DNA of 64,000 nucleotides from Cunninghamia lanceolata (lineage: Eukaryota; Streptophyta; Pinopsida; Cupressales; Cupressaceae): positions 930,001 through 994,000 of the forward strand of contig BSBN01000047.1 of assembly GCA_027924645.1 (NCBI GenBank). Direction: 5' to 3'. Position 1 is the first letter of the stretch, and every line of letters starts with the position of its first letter. The translations under genes were made by a program, and so were the position numbers. Positions 42,250-54,350 of this stretch are shown one piece after another. The notes under the pieces are model-generated. The model did not search any database. It was not told the origin of the DNA and worked only from the letters and a program-made list of their open reading frames with translations.

Positions 42250-43979
42250 TGTCACATTTCAAACTTTCTAAACCCTATGAACTCAGTTATATTTATAATT
42301 CTTAGATATTTTATTGTGATTATGTTATAAATAGGTTATTATCAATGAATACAAAAGTGAAATATTATCATTCCTTTTTCAAGTATACAATTAGAAAGTT
42401 ATTAAATGATGAATACTGATGCTTATGTGATGCTTCGGCTATGGATTTTTGGTTACTAACCTATTAATTAGAAATTAAGTTGAATGAGCGCAGGTATGTG
42501 TCGAAGGCAAGGGCTTGGTTAAGATAGAGGCAATCTAGCCGCCTGACAAGAATTGGATGGAGAAAACCTTGATGCTTGCACACACAAGCATGTAGCTCAT
42601 ATTGCATTTGCATTTTTATTGTTTCATGGAGTGACCTCTGTCGAGTTTTATCTACATGGTAGTGTGGTTGATGGAATTAATTGATTACTCATGTTAGAAT
42701 ATATCTCCATTATGCTTCTTTAGATGTGCAATTAAATGATTTGCTTATTATGTTCAAAGTGTCTTTTTATTTAAAATAGGCTAAGTAAAAATTGTATATT
42801 CTCTTTTCAAATAAAGATAATAGTTTTTCTTTTAGTTTATTTACTTATTTTTCTAAGAGAATATCTATGTGCTAAATTGAAAATTATATAAAATAAAAAT
42901 ATATTTTATTTTTAATATATATCTATTGGTGCAAAAAATGAATTTCTTTTATTTCCTTTAGATAAAATCAAACTTTAAAAGAAAGAAAACAAAAAGAAGG
43001 AAAGAAAGCTAAAGAAAGATAGACTCATGCAAAAAAAAAAAAAAAGACAAAAAAAGAAAGAAAAGATAGAAACAATCTAGGAATTAAAAACAAAAAGAAA
43101 ATATTTCAAGGGGAAAAATATGCCTTAAAAGAAAAAGAGCAGTAAAGTAGAGGAAGAAGAAAAGAACAGGAGAGATGGTGAGTAGGAAGGAAGAGCAAGA
43201 AGGCTCAGAGACCAGCAAATCAATCTTCGACTGAGTGTGGAACTACTAGTACACAACCTTTGACTTACATTTTGTCTAAAATAGATTTCAATCTATTTGA
43301 TGTACATGTAATATTTGTTTTATTCTTAATATTCCACTTGATATTAGGTATTGAATTGGTCTTCTATGAATTAGAATTGGCCTCATCTAATTATACCTTT
43401 CCTAAATTCAATCGACCTATCAAACCAAGGCCGACAAGTTTTAAACTTCCTATGGCTTTTTAGTTCTAGTAAACTGTCATTATATTTGACCACCCATTTA
43501 CATTCTTCACGTGTAAACCTCTTCTCTATCGACTGTGTGGTACCTTCCTTGTTGTGATTCACATTATTCTACCTAATGGAAAGAAATTGGATGGCCTGAG
43601 CAACGGCCTATCGGCCCGGTGTATGTAACAATCATATATGTTGAAACAAATTTTACTCTCTTAGAATTTACTTTATAGCTATATCAAACCAACATTAATG
43701 ATTACTTCAACATATGTGGGTTATATTATTTTTCAGCTATTCCTTATCTTTGATTTTTGCCTTTGAAACTATGGTAGCGCTTTTCAAAACTTAAGCGACC
43801 TCACTCAAATCCCGTTGATCTTGTATGTGACCTCTTTCCTTTGAAATAATGTCCCCGCATATTAGTAAGCAGCCTCCTAAACTGAAAACATTCCTATTTT
43901 AATATACTTTGATCTTATTCTTTTGATTACATTTTGACTCTGTCACGTTCTTAAACTTTCGCGGCCTGAAGATCCTAGT

Positions 43980-44375
43980 GTTAGCTTTACCCATTTTGTT
44001 TCTGTTAAAATAGTCTGTTGTGTCACTAATAACTTTACTTTTACGAACTGAGTTTCTCTTAAATTTTTATATAAGGTGTGAAACTTAGTTATTTAAATTG
44101 CATCCAAAAATATGCCTTACCTAGTTTGTCCTTTTTGAGGTATGTAATAATTAGTGACTGTCTATCTTTCACCCATTTTGTCTCTATTAAAATAGTCTGT
44201 TGTGTCACCAATAACTTTATTTGTACAAACTGGGTTTCTTTGCAATTTTTATATAAGGTGTGGTATTTAGTTATTTAAATTATATCTAAAAATTAGTCTT
44301 ACCTAGTTTGTCAATTTGGAGATATGTATTAATTAGCGACTGTCTATCTCTTATCCATTTTGCCTCAGTTAAATT
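43980..44375 (+). repeat. about 180-bp tandem repeat inside the N LTR
   Basis: TTACCCATTTTGTTTCTGTT recurs at about 43987, 44169 and 44350 with diverging copies. Between them AATAGTCTGTTGTGTCAC and TTTTTATATAAGGTGTG also recur. The TATATAAGG motifs could serve as TATA boxes. The same repeat is in the other LTR at about 51057-51440. Confidence 0.7.
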
Positions 44376-44848
44376 AATTTATGAAATATACTGGATGGAT
44401 GAACCCTAGTTTACATCTATTATTTCGTTCCATTGATTGATTATATTTTACTCTTTTCACAATGGATTTATGTTAAAGGATTATGTGATTTATTGTTGTC
44501 CTTACTATTATTACTGTCGCATCTTTCTGTATTCCTGTAGTTGCGTTCTTTCTGTAGTCACACTGTTTGTTTGTAACACTGATAAGTATATCATGAGTTA
44601 CCATCTCTTATTTTACATTTCTGACATAAGATAATCCCTGTGACTTTTTGGTTATCTTGTAGCTTTCTGTTTCTATTTTCTATAACATTCCTTGTTCCTG
44701 TCGCAGCTAACTATTCTTTCTATAGCTTACTGTATCTCTTGTAGCAGGAAAGTTGGGGTTGTAGTAACTATTTAGTCACCCGTAAGCTGAATATAACTAA
44801 CTTATCTACTTGTGACGTTATTAAAGAGTGTTTTTCTATTGGGAATTA

Positions 44849-44849
<1 letters not shown>

Positions 44850-44882
<33 letters not shown>
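44850..44882. repeat. (TA)n microsatellite in the left LTR of N
   Basis: About 16 TA units. The equivalent run in the right LTR is at about 52044-52078 and is preceded there by about 120 bp absent here. Confidence 0.9.
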
Positions 44883-44887
<5 letters not shown>

Positions 44888-45753
44888 ACTATCATGATCA
44901 ATTTTGTCATTAACTTATTATTTAAATAGAGGAACTCTTGTTTGATTTATAATATGCTTTAACCATCATAGTTTTCATTCTTGTTAAGTCAAAATAGACT
45001 CACACTATCTTTTGCAAAGAAAGTAACTAGTAGATTGCATGTGCTATATGAATTATAGAATTAGTTTGTTTTGCAATGTGTATGTTGAGCTTATCTTCTG
45101 GGATAGGATGTCGAATGTGGGCTAACAGAGAAGGTGATCTTTTTTCAAGATCTACCAATTATGTATTTATGCTTTGGCCAAAGCTATGCTTGTACCATTG
45201 AAATAGATGGATATTTAATGCCTAGTGATTAATATTGTTCTTTGTCACATCCTGTTTGCAAGAAATATGATCATTCTAGATTAAAATGCATATAGGCATC
45301 AGACATTCATCAAATGTTCCCTCCTTCCAATTGTTTCGAGTTGCTAGGCGCTTCGTGCAATGTTGGGTATTCTTCGAGGTAGGAAGAATTACAGGGAAGT
45401 GTAATGCTTTGTGGTTGGGTGGAAAAAGCACCTTAACCATGCTCTTGTCCTTTGGCTTATGAAAGACTAGTGGGTTATGGTGGCTGAAGATGGTTATTTG
45501 TATAATTGATTATCATTATGTAATTTAGATAATTGATATATCATTCTATGGAATAATTGTATGGCTTTCTTAGCTAAGAGATGTAATTGTATTTTTCCTT
45601 GTGGTGCTATTTTAGCATTTGCTCTTGTAAGATTATAAGATATCATAACATTCTAAATATATTTGTTAATAGAAAGTTTCACCTTTCCATTTATAAGTTG
45701 AGAATTGTTTTACTTTTGTATTTTTAGTAAGTGGAATTTGAGCACCTTACATT

Positions 45754-45770
45754 TGGTATCAAAGCATGGG
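45754..45770 (+). other. primer-binding site of element N
   Basis: TGGTATCAAAGCATGGG, an initiator tRNA-Met type site, two bases after the LTR. Confidence 0.8.
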
Positions 45771-48700
45771 TCCAACATTGGGAGCTCTGGGGTGTGTGAT
45801 TGCTTAGTTTATTCGAGCATGTTTGGGTCCTTGTGTGTTGGCGTGCAATGAGTAGCATGTGCCTTCTTTTGTTATGTCTTCCTCGCATGTGTGTGGCGAG
45901 TAATATATTATTACGAGTTAGATAAACCTTGGTGTTTTCTGAGAAGTTGCTTGTGTGTATTTTCCTTCTTGATGCTCTGAGTGCTTGGCATGAGCCTTTG
46001 CAATGTGTGAGAGTGCTTGAGTGACCTTTTTAGGGTCATGTTTATGCTTGTGTGACCACCTATGATAGTGGAGTTATGAGAACCTTTGTGTGAAAGTAAA
46101 TACCATGTTCCAAGTGTGATCTAACTTGGATTATTTTTTTGAGTTATGCACTGTATGTGAACAAGAGGATGTTTTGATCATATGATTGATATGTGAAGAA
46201 CATTGTTGTAATGAACCTTGTTGTGAGAAAGAGTAGAATATCCTCGTAATGCTTGCCTCTATATAGTAACTAGTAATGCTTGCTTGAAATTCATATTGCA
46301 TTGCCTTATTGAGAGCATGCCCCTGGGTATGGATTAATTATGTAGTTGTAAGAAAGATAATGTTGCATCGCATTACTAGAATAGATCATTTGGGTAATGA
46401 CTTATATTCCTAGATTGCATTATTCCCTAGGATTCATGTGGGAACCTGAGTGTAATTATTTCATTGCATTATTTGAAGAGTTAAAGAGAAAAAGGGGTTG
46501 TGAAAAGGGTCATTTGCATAGTCCTTGTGATGTTTGATGTGTTAGAATCTTGAGTGAATTAGAAAAACCTATATTTTGTGACCTGAGTTGTGATTTCCCC
46601 ATCTCTTAGTATGGACTTAGTATGCTTGTCATCATGTTGTGGAGAAGTTTAGCATCTTGTGAAAGAAACGTTGGGTAATTGCTTGACCCCAACCTAATCC
46701 TCCCTCATATTTTTATTAATGTTATCCTATCCATATGCTTGGTGAATCCTTGATTGGTAAGAAGTGTTAACCACTTCCTGTTGGAGAGATTGAGGTGCTT
46801 AGATATCTTGGTTGTGAACCTAATTTTGTCCTAGTTTAATCTTGATTGTTGGTTTGTTGCTAGTGGATGACTATGTGTGTCTTTACATAGCGATTGTATG
46901 CAACTTTTGGTTGCTTGGTATCATTGAGTGATGCTCGTGTGGTTAAGTAGAAATAATCTTATGGTATAAATGTGATTAGAGTCTTAGAACATTCATTTGT
47001 TTGATGTGATTGAGTGTATTCTCTTACTCACCTCTGATCAAGGTGTAGTGTAGAACTTTACTCCTTTCTAGGGCTAGAATTAGTCACGTAGTTCATGTAA
47101 TGTGGAATTTTTGCACTTAATACTTTATTTTATTTGACTTTCATAAATTTTCTAAACGTTGTATGGGCTAGCATTGAATTTTATTTTTTATTTATGAATA
47201 AGTATAGCCATCAAAGTTTGATATTTATTATCTTGTGATATTTATGGTCATGTTTGATTTACTGTTGAAACTAAGCTCATTTTATGTCTTATTGTTGAAA
47301 ATTGACTTTTCTTCCACTTTGATATTTTATTATTTTATTATAGATAGCTATGCTTGAATGTTTTAATTGTTGGTCATGTATCATGTTATGTTGTGTATCG
47401 TTTTATGTTCTCTATCATTTCCATGATGGGCCTTTGATGCATTGTATAAGGGAGTAGAATGTGGAGAATATACTAGCTCTTGTTGTGTGTGTTACTAAGA
47501 ACTATATTAAATTCCTTGGTTTGTTGATAAGTGCAAGCAACTATTGTGTGAAATGTTGAGAAATGGTTTTGTGTTTCTATAAATCACTTGAAGAGAAATG
47601 TATTCTTGTATGAGCTTAAGTGTAAGAGAGCTCGTATAGATTGAATCTTGCTTTTAGTTAGTTGAATGTTGGCTTAGTCCACCAACTTGGGTTGTTCTCG
47701 CTTGTCTCATTCCTATTGGTCCTTAACGTAATGCCATGCCCCTAGTGTTTGGGATTGGTAGAGTGTATGATATGTAAGTTCCATAACTACCCTCATGTTT
47801 GACATGGCGTAGGGTATGATGGATCCTTAGTTAGTGCATGAGCATGTAATGTATATATATTTATGGTATTATAGTTGCCTTTTGCTCTTGTTGAGTTGCC
47901 AACTTTGGAAATTTTGTTGCTTCAGAAGTTTCTCCTTAGTAGTTGAAGGTTTTCTAGCTTGATGCTGGATGGGATAAGTTGTTGTCTTTTGTATTCCATT
48001 TTATGTATACTTGGTGTTAGGCCATGACAAAGCCTGGTGTTGCCTAGTTGATCATGAATTTGTGATCGAGTTGTGTTGTTTGACCTTTTGGTCTAGCTTA
48101 GTTAAGAGAAAATGGTGGTATGGTGGAGTAGTCTTGCACCTTGTTAATGTGTTGTTGTGTCTTTATATGTTCTCCTAGTGAGTATCAGGTTGCTAAGACT
48201 TTCTTTATAGAAGTGTGTACACTATTAGAGGGTGTGGTTAGATTCTTCCCTCTAAGAATCTATTTGGTTGATCCTAGTTTTGGTAGTGTAGAGCTAGAGT
48301 GTTAAAGAAACCGTCTCTTTCAGGAGTGGAGTGTGAGGAAGTATCTCATGTAGGGAAACCATGTCTAGAGTTGAGACATGTGGTAGTGGTACCCATAACC
48401 TTTTGAGTTAGCTTTCTTGATCCTTGAATTCTTTTGTTGTGGGTAGTGCCCGAGGAAGAACTGTTGAAGGAATAATCTTTTGTTGCAATTTTCCTTGAGA
48501 GTGGATATGGTAGCTTTGTGAGCCTCCTTGGACTTAGTTGAGATCTTGAGAGGTTATCCCAACATATTTGTGGTCCTAAGTTTTACAGACTAAAACTTGC
48601 TTGTGATATGTTGCGCTTTTTGGGCTAGAGTCCCTTCTCATTGTAGTGGCAGTTGGAGGAGGGAGTGGTGTAGTCTAAGAGGAGTTGTATGCATGATGGT

Positions 48701-49060
48701 TGGTTTTGATCTAGTTGGTGTACCTTTGGAGATTTGTTTTGATATTGGAGATCTCGACCTAGTGTTGGTTAGGAGAACTGATCTTTTGAAATTATGTTAT
48801 GATTTCCATGTGATTGCATGCGCAATATTGATTCATGCTTATATGTGTCTATGATAGACTAAGATTTGCCTTGACGATGATATTATTTTTCCTCATAACT
48901 TCCTTGATTGTGGTGATATTTTGATTATGCTTTGACAAAAGTGTCGTATGTTACTTGTATTTAATTGGATGGTAGTTGTACCATGTGTCGGTTATATGCT
49001 TGTATTGGAAATTAGGCCATGTGTGTTGTTTATATTGATTGACATACTTTATTGGACCTA
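45771..49060 (+). other. non-coding interior of element N
   Basis: About 3.3 kb of TG/GT-rich plus-strand sequence with no ORF above about 85 codons and no domain I can identify. The 85-codon frame at 48597-48854 has no recognisable motif. The gag and most of pol appear to be lost or randomised beyond recognition. Confidence 0.6.
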
Positions 49061-49265
49061 GAAGTGGTGCTGGTGGAACCCACTCAAATTCTTGATAGAT
49101 GCAAATGGCACTAGTAAGATACTTTTATTATCTCAGTACATGTGTAGTAAATGTGTAATAAAGATATTTCTCAGTACAAGGTCGAGTAGGACCAATATTT
49201 TGTGGACAATGCCACATGGGAGGATGCTAATGAGATAGATTGATCTTTTCTTGATTTGAGAACAT
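49061..49265 (+). pseudogene. chromodomain-like pol relic in N
   Basis: The frame VLVEPTQILDRCKWH followed by stops, then after a gap SQYKVE-stop-DQYFVDNATWEDANEID, matches the end of chromovirus integrase: a VEP..ILDR segment, then a W....ATWEDA...I segment. These correspond to the start and end of the chromodomain that steers integration to particular chromatin. Four stops and a deleted middle make it non-functional. It lies about 130 bp upstream of the polypurine tract, where pol should end. Confidence 0.7.
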
Positions 49266-49382
49266 AGCAGAAACTCTTTTAATTTGTATAATTATGATAT
49301 TTTGTTGTTACATTGACATTAGTTCAGAGAAACATTATTATTTTAGTATTTGTGTAATAAGACATCAGGACGATGTCTCTTC

Positions 49383-49396
49383 CTAGTGGGGAAGGA
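49383..49396 (+). other. polypurine tract of element N
   Basis: CTAGTGGGGAAGGA immediately before the right LTR start TGTCATG. Typical gypsy polypurine tract. Confidence 0.8.
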
Positions 49397-52038
49397 TGTC
49401 ATGTCTCAAACTTTCTAAACCCTCTGAACTCAGTTATATTTATAATTATTAGATATTTTATTGTGATTATTTTATAAATAGGTAATTATCGATGAATACA
49501 AAAGTGAAACATTATCATTCCTTTTCAAGTATACAATTAGAAAGTTATTAAATGATGAATACAAATGCTTATGTGATGCTTTGTCTATGGATTTTTTGTT
49601 ACTAACCTATTAATCAGAAATTGAGTTGAATGAGCATAGGTATGTGTCAAAGGCAAGGGCTTGGTTAAGGTAGAGGCAATCTAGCCTCCCAACAAGAATT
49701 GGATGGAGAAAACCTTGATGCTTTCACACACAATCACGTAGCTCATATTGTACTTGTATTTTTATCATTTCATGGAGTGACCTCTTTCGAGTTTTATCTG
49801 CATGGAAGTGTGGTTGATGGAATTAATTGATTATTTATGTTAGAATATATCTCCATTATGCTTCTTTAGATGTGCAATTAAATGATTTGCTTATTATGTT
49901 CAAAGTGTCTTTTTATTTAAAATAGGCTAAGTTAAAATTGTATATTCTCTTTTCAAATAAAGATAATAGTTTTTCTTTTAGTTTATTTACTCATTTTTCT
50001 AAGAGAATATCTATGTGCTAAATTAAAAATTATATGAAATTTAATAAATTTTATTTTTAATATATATCTATTGGTGCAAAAATGAATTTCTTTTATTTCC
50101 TTTAGATAACATCAAGCTTTAAAAGAAAGAAAACAAAAAGAAGGAAATAAAGCTAAAGAAAGATAGACTTCATGCAAAAAAGTAAAGAAAGATAAAAAAA
50201 AGAAAGAAAAGATAGAAACAATCTAAGAATTAAAAACAAGAAGAAAATCTTTAAAGGGGAAAAATACGCCTCAAAAGAAAAAGAGCAGCAAAGTAGAGGA
50301 AGAAGAAAAGAAGAGGAGAGAGGGTGAGCAAGAAGGAAGAGCAAGAAGGCTCAGAGATCAGCAAATCAATCTTCGACCAGGCGTGGAACTACTAGTACAC
50401 AACCTTTGACACAATCTTAGGTATTGAATCAGTCTTCTATGAATTAGAATCGGCCTCATCTAAATAGACCTTTCTTGAATTCAATTGACCTATCAAACCA
50501 AGGCCGACAAGTTTTAAACTTCCTACGGTTTTGTAGTTCTAGTAAACTGTCATTATATTTGACCACCCATTTACATTCTTCACATGTAAACCTCTTCTCT
50601 ATCAACTTTGTGGTACCTTCCTTGTTGTGATTCACATTATTTTGCCTGATGGAAACAAACTGGACGGCCTGAGCAACGACCTATCGACCTAGTGTATGTA
50701 ACAATCATATATATTGAAACAAATTTTACTCTCTTAGAATTTACTCTATAGCTGTATCAAACTAGCATTAAGAATTACTTCAACATATGTGGGTTATATT
50801 CTTTTTCAGTGATTCCTTATCTTTGATTTTTCCCTTTGCAACTATGACAACGCTTTTCAAAACTTAAGCGGCCTTACTCAAATCTTGTTGATCTTGTATG
50901 TGACCTCTTTCCTTTGAAATGATGTCCCTGCATATTAGTAAGTGACCTCCCAAACTGAATACATACCTTCTTTAATATACTTTGATCTTATTCTTTTGAT
51001 TACATTTCGACTCTGTCACATTCTTAAACTTCTGCGGCCTAAAGATCCTAGTGTCAGCTTTACCCATTTTGTTCCCGTTAAAACAGTTCGTTGCGTCACC
51101 AATAACTTCATTTTTATGAACTGGGTTTCTCTGAAAGTTTTATATAAGATGTGAAACTTAGTTATTTAAATCATATCCAAAAATCAGCTTTACCGATTTT
51201 GTCCTTTTTGAGGTATGTAATAATTAGTGACTATCTATATTTTACCCATTTTGTCTTTGTTAAAATAGTCTATTGCATCACCAATAACTTTATTTTTATA
51301 AACTTGGTTTCTCACAATTTTTATATAAGGTGTGGTATTTAGTTATTTAAATTATATCTAAAAATTAGCCTTACCCAGTTTGTCAATTTGGAGATATGTA
51401 TTAATTAGAGACTATCTATCTCTTATCTATTTTACCTCAGTTAAATTAATTTATGAAATATACTGGATGATGAACCCTAGTTTACATCTATTATTCCATT
51501 CCATCGATTGATTATCTTTTACTCTTTTCACAATGGATTTATGTTAAAAGCTTATGTGATTTATTGCTGTCCATATTGTTATTATTGTTGCAACTTTCTG
51601 TATTCCTGTAGTTGCATTCTTTATTTCTGTAGTCACACTATTTGTTTGTAATGCTGATAAGTATATCACGAGTTACCCTCTCTTATTTTGCATTTCTGAT
51701 AGAAGATAATCCCTGTAACTTTTTGGTTATCCTATAGCTTTCTATTTTTGTTTTCTGTAACATTCTGTGTTCCTGTCGCAGTTAATTGTTCTTCCTATAG
51801 CTTACTGTATCTCTTGTAGTAAGGTAGTTGGGGCTGCCGTAGTAACTATTTAGTCTCCTGTAAGCTGAATATAACTAACTTATCTACTTGTGACATTATT
51901 AAAGAGTGTTTTATATTGGAAAGTATGAAATTAACTAATATATAACTTCCTAATCCTTCTTAGTCATAAATTTAATCATGTTATCATATTATAAACCAAC
52001 TGTGTTTGCTGATATAAATGTGTAGATCTAGTTATTTC

Positions 52039-52082
<44 letters not shown>

Positions 52083-52948
52083 ACTATCATGATCAATTTT
52101 GTCATTAACTTATTATTTAAATAGAGGAAATCTTGTTTGATCTATAGTATGCTTTAACCATCATAGTTTTCATTCTTGTTAAGTAAAAGCATACTCACAC
52201 TATCTTTTGCAAAGAAAGTAACTAGTAGATTGCAAGTGCTATATGAATTATAGAATTAGTTTGTTTTGCTGTGTATGTTGAGATTATCTTCTAGGATAGG
52301 ATGCTGAATGTGGGCTAAGAGAGAAGGTGATCTTCTTTTTTCAAGATCTACCAATTATGTATTTATGCTTTGGCCAAAGCTATGTTTGTACCATTGAAAT
52401 AGATGGATATTTAATGCCTAGTGATTAATATTGTTCTCTTCCACATCTTATTTCCAAGAAATATGATCATTTTAGATTAGAATGCATATAGGCATCAGGC
52501 ATGCACTGAATGTTTCCTCTCGCCAATTGTTTTGAGTTGCTAGGCGCTTCATGTAGGGTCAGGTATTCTTCAAGGTAGGAAGAATTCTTGGGAAATGTAG
52601 TACTTCATGGTTGGGTGGAAAAAGCACCTTAACCATGCTCTTGTCCTTCGGCTTGCAGAAGACTAGTGGGTTATGGTGGTTGAAGATGGATATTTGTATA
52701 TTTGATCATCATTATGTAATTCATATAATTGATATATCATTGTATGGAATAATTGTATGGCTTGCTTAGCCAGGAGATGTATTGTATTTTTCCTTATGGT
52801 GCCATTTTAGTGTTTGCACAAGTGTAAGATTGTAAGATATCATAACATTCTGAATATCTCTGTTAATAGAAAGTTTCACCTTTCCATTTATAAGTTGAGA
52901 ATTATTTTACTTCTATATTTTTAGTAAGTGGAATTTGAGTGCCTTACA
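49397..52948 (+). repeat. 3' LTR of element N
   Basis: Starts TGTCATGTCTCAAAC and ends GTGCCTTACA. Collinear with the left LTR except for indels of about 80 bp (missing here near 50411) and about 120 bp (extra here near 51925-52043). Confidence 0.9.
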
Positions 52949-53013
52949 GTTGTGCTTAATAGCACTCCAAATTTTCTTGTTTCAAGATTCTAAAGATGCA
53001 AATCAAAACTAAG

Positions 53014-54050
53014 CATGGATCCTAATTAACAAATTAGTCCTCTCATACCCTTTAATTATCATGAATGGAAGATGCAAGTTCAACTTTCACTCAAAAATAA
53101 TGGGTTGTTTAGAGTAACTATGGGCACTGAAAAGCAGCCAAATGCAGTTAAGGATAAAGAGAAGTGGTTCAACAAATGTGACCAAGATTTTTGCTTTTTA
53201 TGTTTAAGTCTATCTCCATAATTCCTCTTTCATGTTGAGACCTTAAAAACCCCACAAGAAGTATGGAAAGCCCTTGAAAAACTCTTTGGGAAGGTCAATG
53301 AAATCAAGAGTCACGAGTTAGAAAATGAACTAATAAGTCTGAGTCCAAATGATTTCAGAACTTTGCAAGAGTACTTCACCAAGTTCAAATCACTTTGCTT
53401 ACAACTAAAAGAATGTGGGATAGAGAAAAAAGATGATCAACTCATCTTATCAACTCTATCTAAATTGGGTCCTCAATATTCAATCCTTGTGTCAACTTTT
53501 TACTCCACAAAAGGGATTTAGGTGCAACATGATCAAGGCCTAATATTGATGATTTCATTGCTGACCTAATTAGGGAGCAAGATAAACTCATACAAATGGG
53601 GACCATAAGATCCTATAAGTCACAAGCACTAATTGTTGACAGTGGAAAAATTCAAGTGACAAACAAAGGTGGAAAAAGCAAGGATAAAGTGTCAAAAACA
53701 CAAAAATAGGGAAATATAAAAGACTATGTGAAATGTCATTTTTGTAAAAAAATTGGGACATAAAGAACTTGATTATATGAAGAAAATGATTAACGAACTC
53801 ACTCAACTTCTTGAGGAGAATAACATTGTTGTCTCTGAATCTTCATCATCAAACACATACAAGAAATAAAAAGAGAAATGCAAGGCATGCCCTTACAGTT
53901 TCCACAGTTCACAAAATTGACACCTAGCTTCTTGATTTAGGAGCTTCCCATCATATGGCTATTTTCCATATATTTTCACCTCGTTGGATTTAGCAGACAT
54001 AGCAAAAATATTAACAACAAACAACATGTCTTTATGTATATGTGGACTAT
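53014..54050 (+). pseudogene. copia element O: gag and start of protease, broken
   Basis: The frame starts MDPN, then IPFNYHEWKMQVQLSLKNNG, TPQEVWKALEKLFGKVNEIK, LQEYFTKFKSLCLQLKECGI and LILSTLSKLGPQYSILVSTF, the copia gag pattern. After shifts come VKCHFCKK and IGHKELDYMKK (CCHC knuckle) and, near 53935, a trace of the protease entry before SHHMAIFHIFSPR. Stops and at least two frameshifts break it. It ends where LTR P begins at 54051. The short upstream part (52949-53013) is probably its leader. Confidence 0.85.
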
Positions 54051-54350
54051 TGAACACACCAGGATATTGAGAGGGGGGTGAATTAGTATCTAAACAATCT
54101 TCAATTCTATAAACTTCAACTTATCCAGAGCACATCAAAACTTAATCATTGTAGCATAAACATGAACATGAAAGATTAACAAAATGCACATCAACACATA
54201 ACACTAGATTTACGTGGAAAACCCTAGAAAGGAAAAACCACAGTGAGGATTAACTCATAATAAATGAAGCTCAAATAATAACTTTGTTTTAGGGTCTATA
54301 ACCCAAGGAAGCTGCTACTCCCTAAGTAACATTGATTTAGGGTCACTCCT
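54051..54350 (-). repeat. copia LTR piece P
   Basis: The plus strand begins TGAACACACCAGG, then GAGAGGGGGGTGAAT. It follows, in reverse complement, the last 300 bp of LTR H: ATAACACTAG, GTGGAAAACCC, AACTTTGTTTTAGGG, ACCCAAGGAAGCT. The similarity stops exactly at GGGTCACTCC near 54349, where element B starts. P is therefore the 3' portion of a minus-strand copia LTR cut by B. Confidence 0.75.

Larger units (their letters stand above)
42250..45751 (+). repeat. 5' LTR of element N
   Basis: Starts TGTCACATTTCAAAC and ends GCACCTTACA. It contains a purine-rich AAAGAAAG tract (42970-43080), about 80 bp at 43268-43345 that the other LTR lacks, a 180-bp tandem repeat, and a (TA)n run at about 44850-44882. 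Short ORFs are chance. Confidence 0.9.
42250..52948 (+). mobile_element. non-autonomous element N with 3.5-kb LTRs
   Basis: Direct LTRs 42250-45751 (3502 bp) and 49397-52948 (3552 bp) enclose a 3645-bp interior. The primer site TGGTATCAAAGCATGGG follows the left LTR, and a polypurine tract AGTGGGGAAGGA precedes the right one, fixing the plus orientation. The interior lacks any long ORF but keeps a chromodomain-like relic of pol near its 3' end, so N is derived from a chromovirus-type gypsy element and now has a LARD-like structure. The flanks AGAGT and GTTGT do not match, so no target duplication was found. Confidence 0.88.

Noticed and set aside
42968..43200. Purine-rich AAAGAAAG tract as a polypurine priming site
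   Set aside because: It is inside the LTR and present in both LTRs of N, so it is not at an LTR boundary.
48597..48854. 85-codon ORF in the N interior as a gene
   Set aside because: No motif, an isolated frame, and no homologous frame elsewhere in the window.
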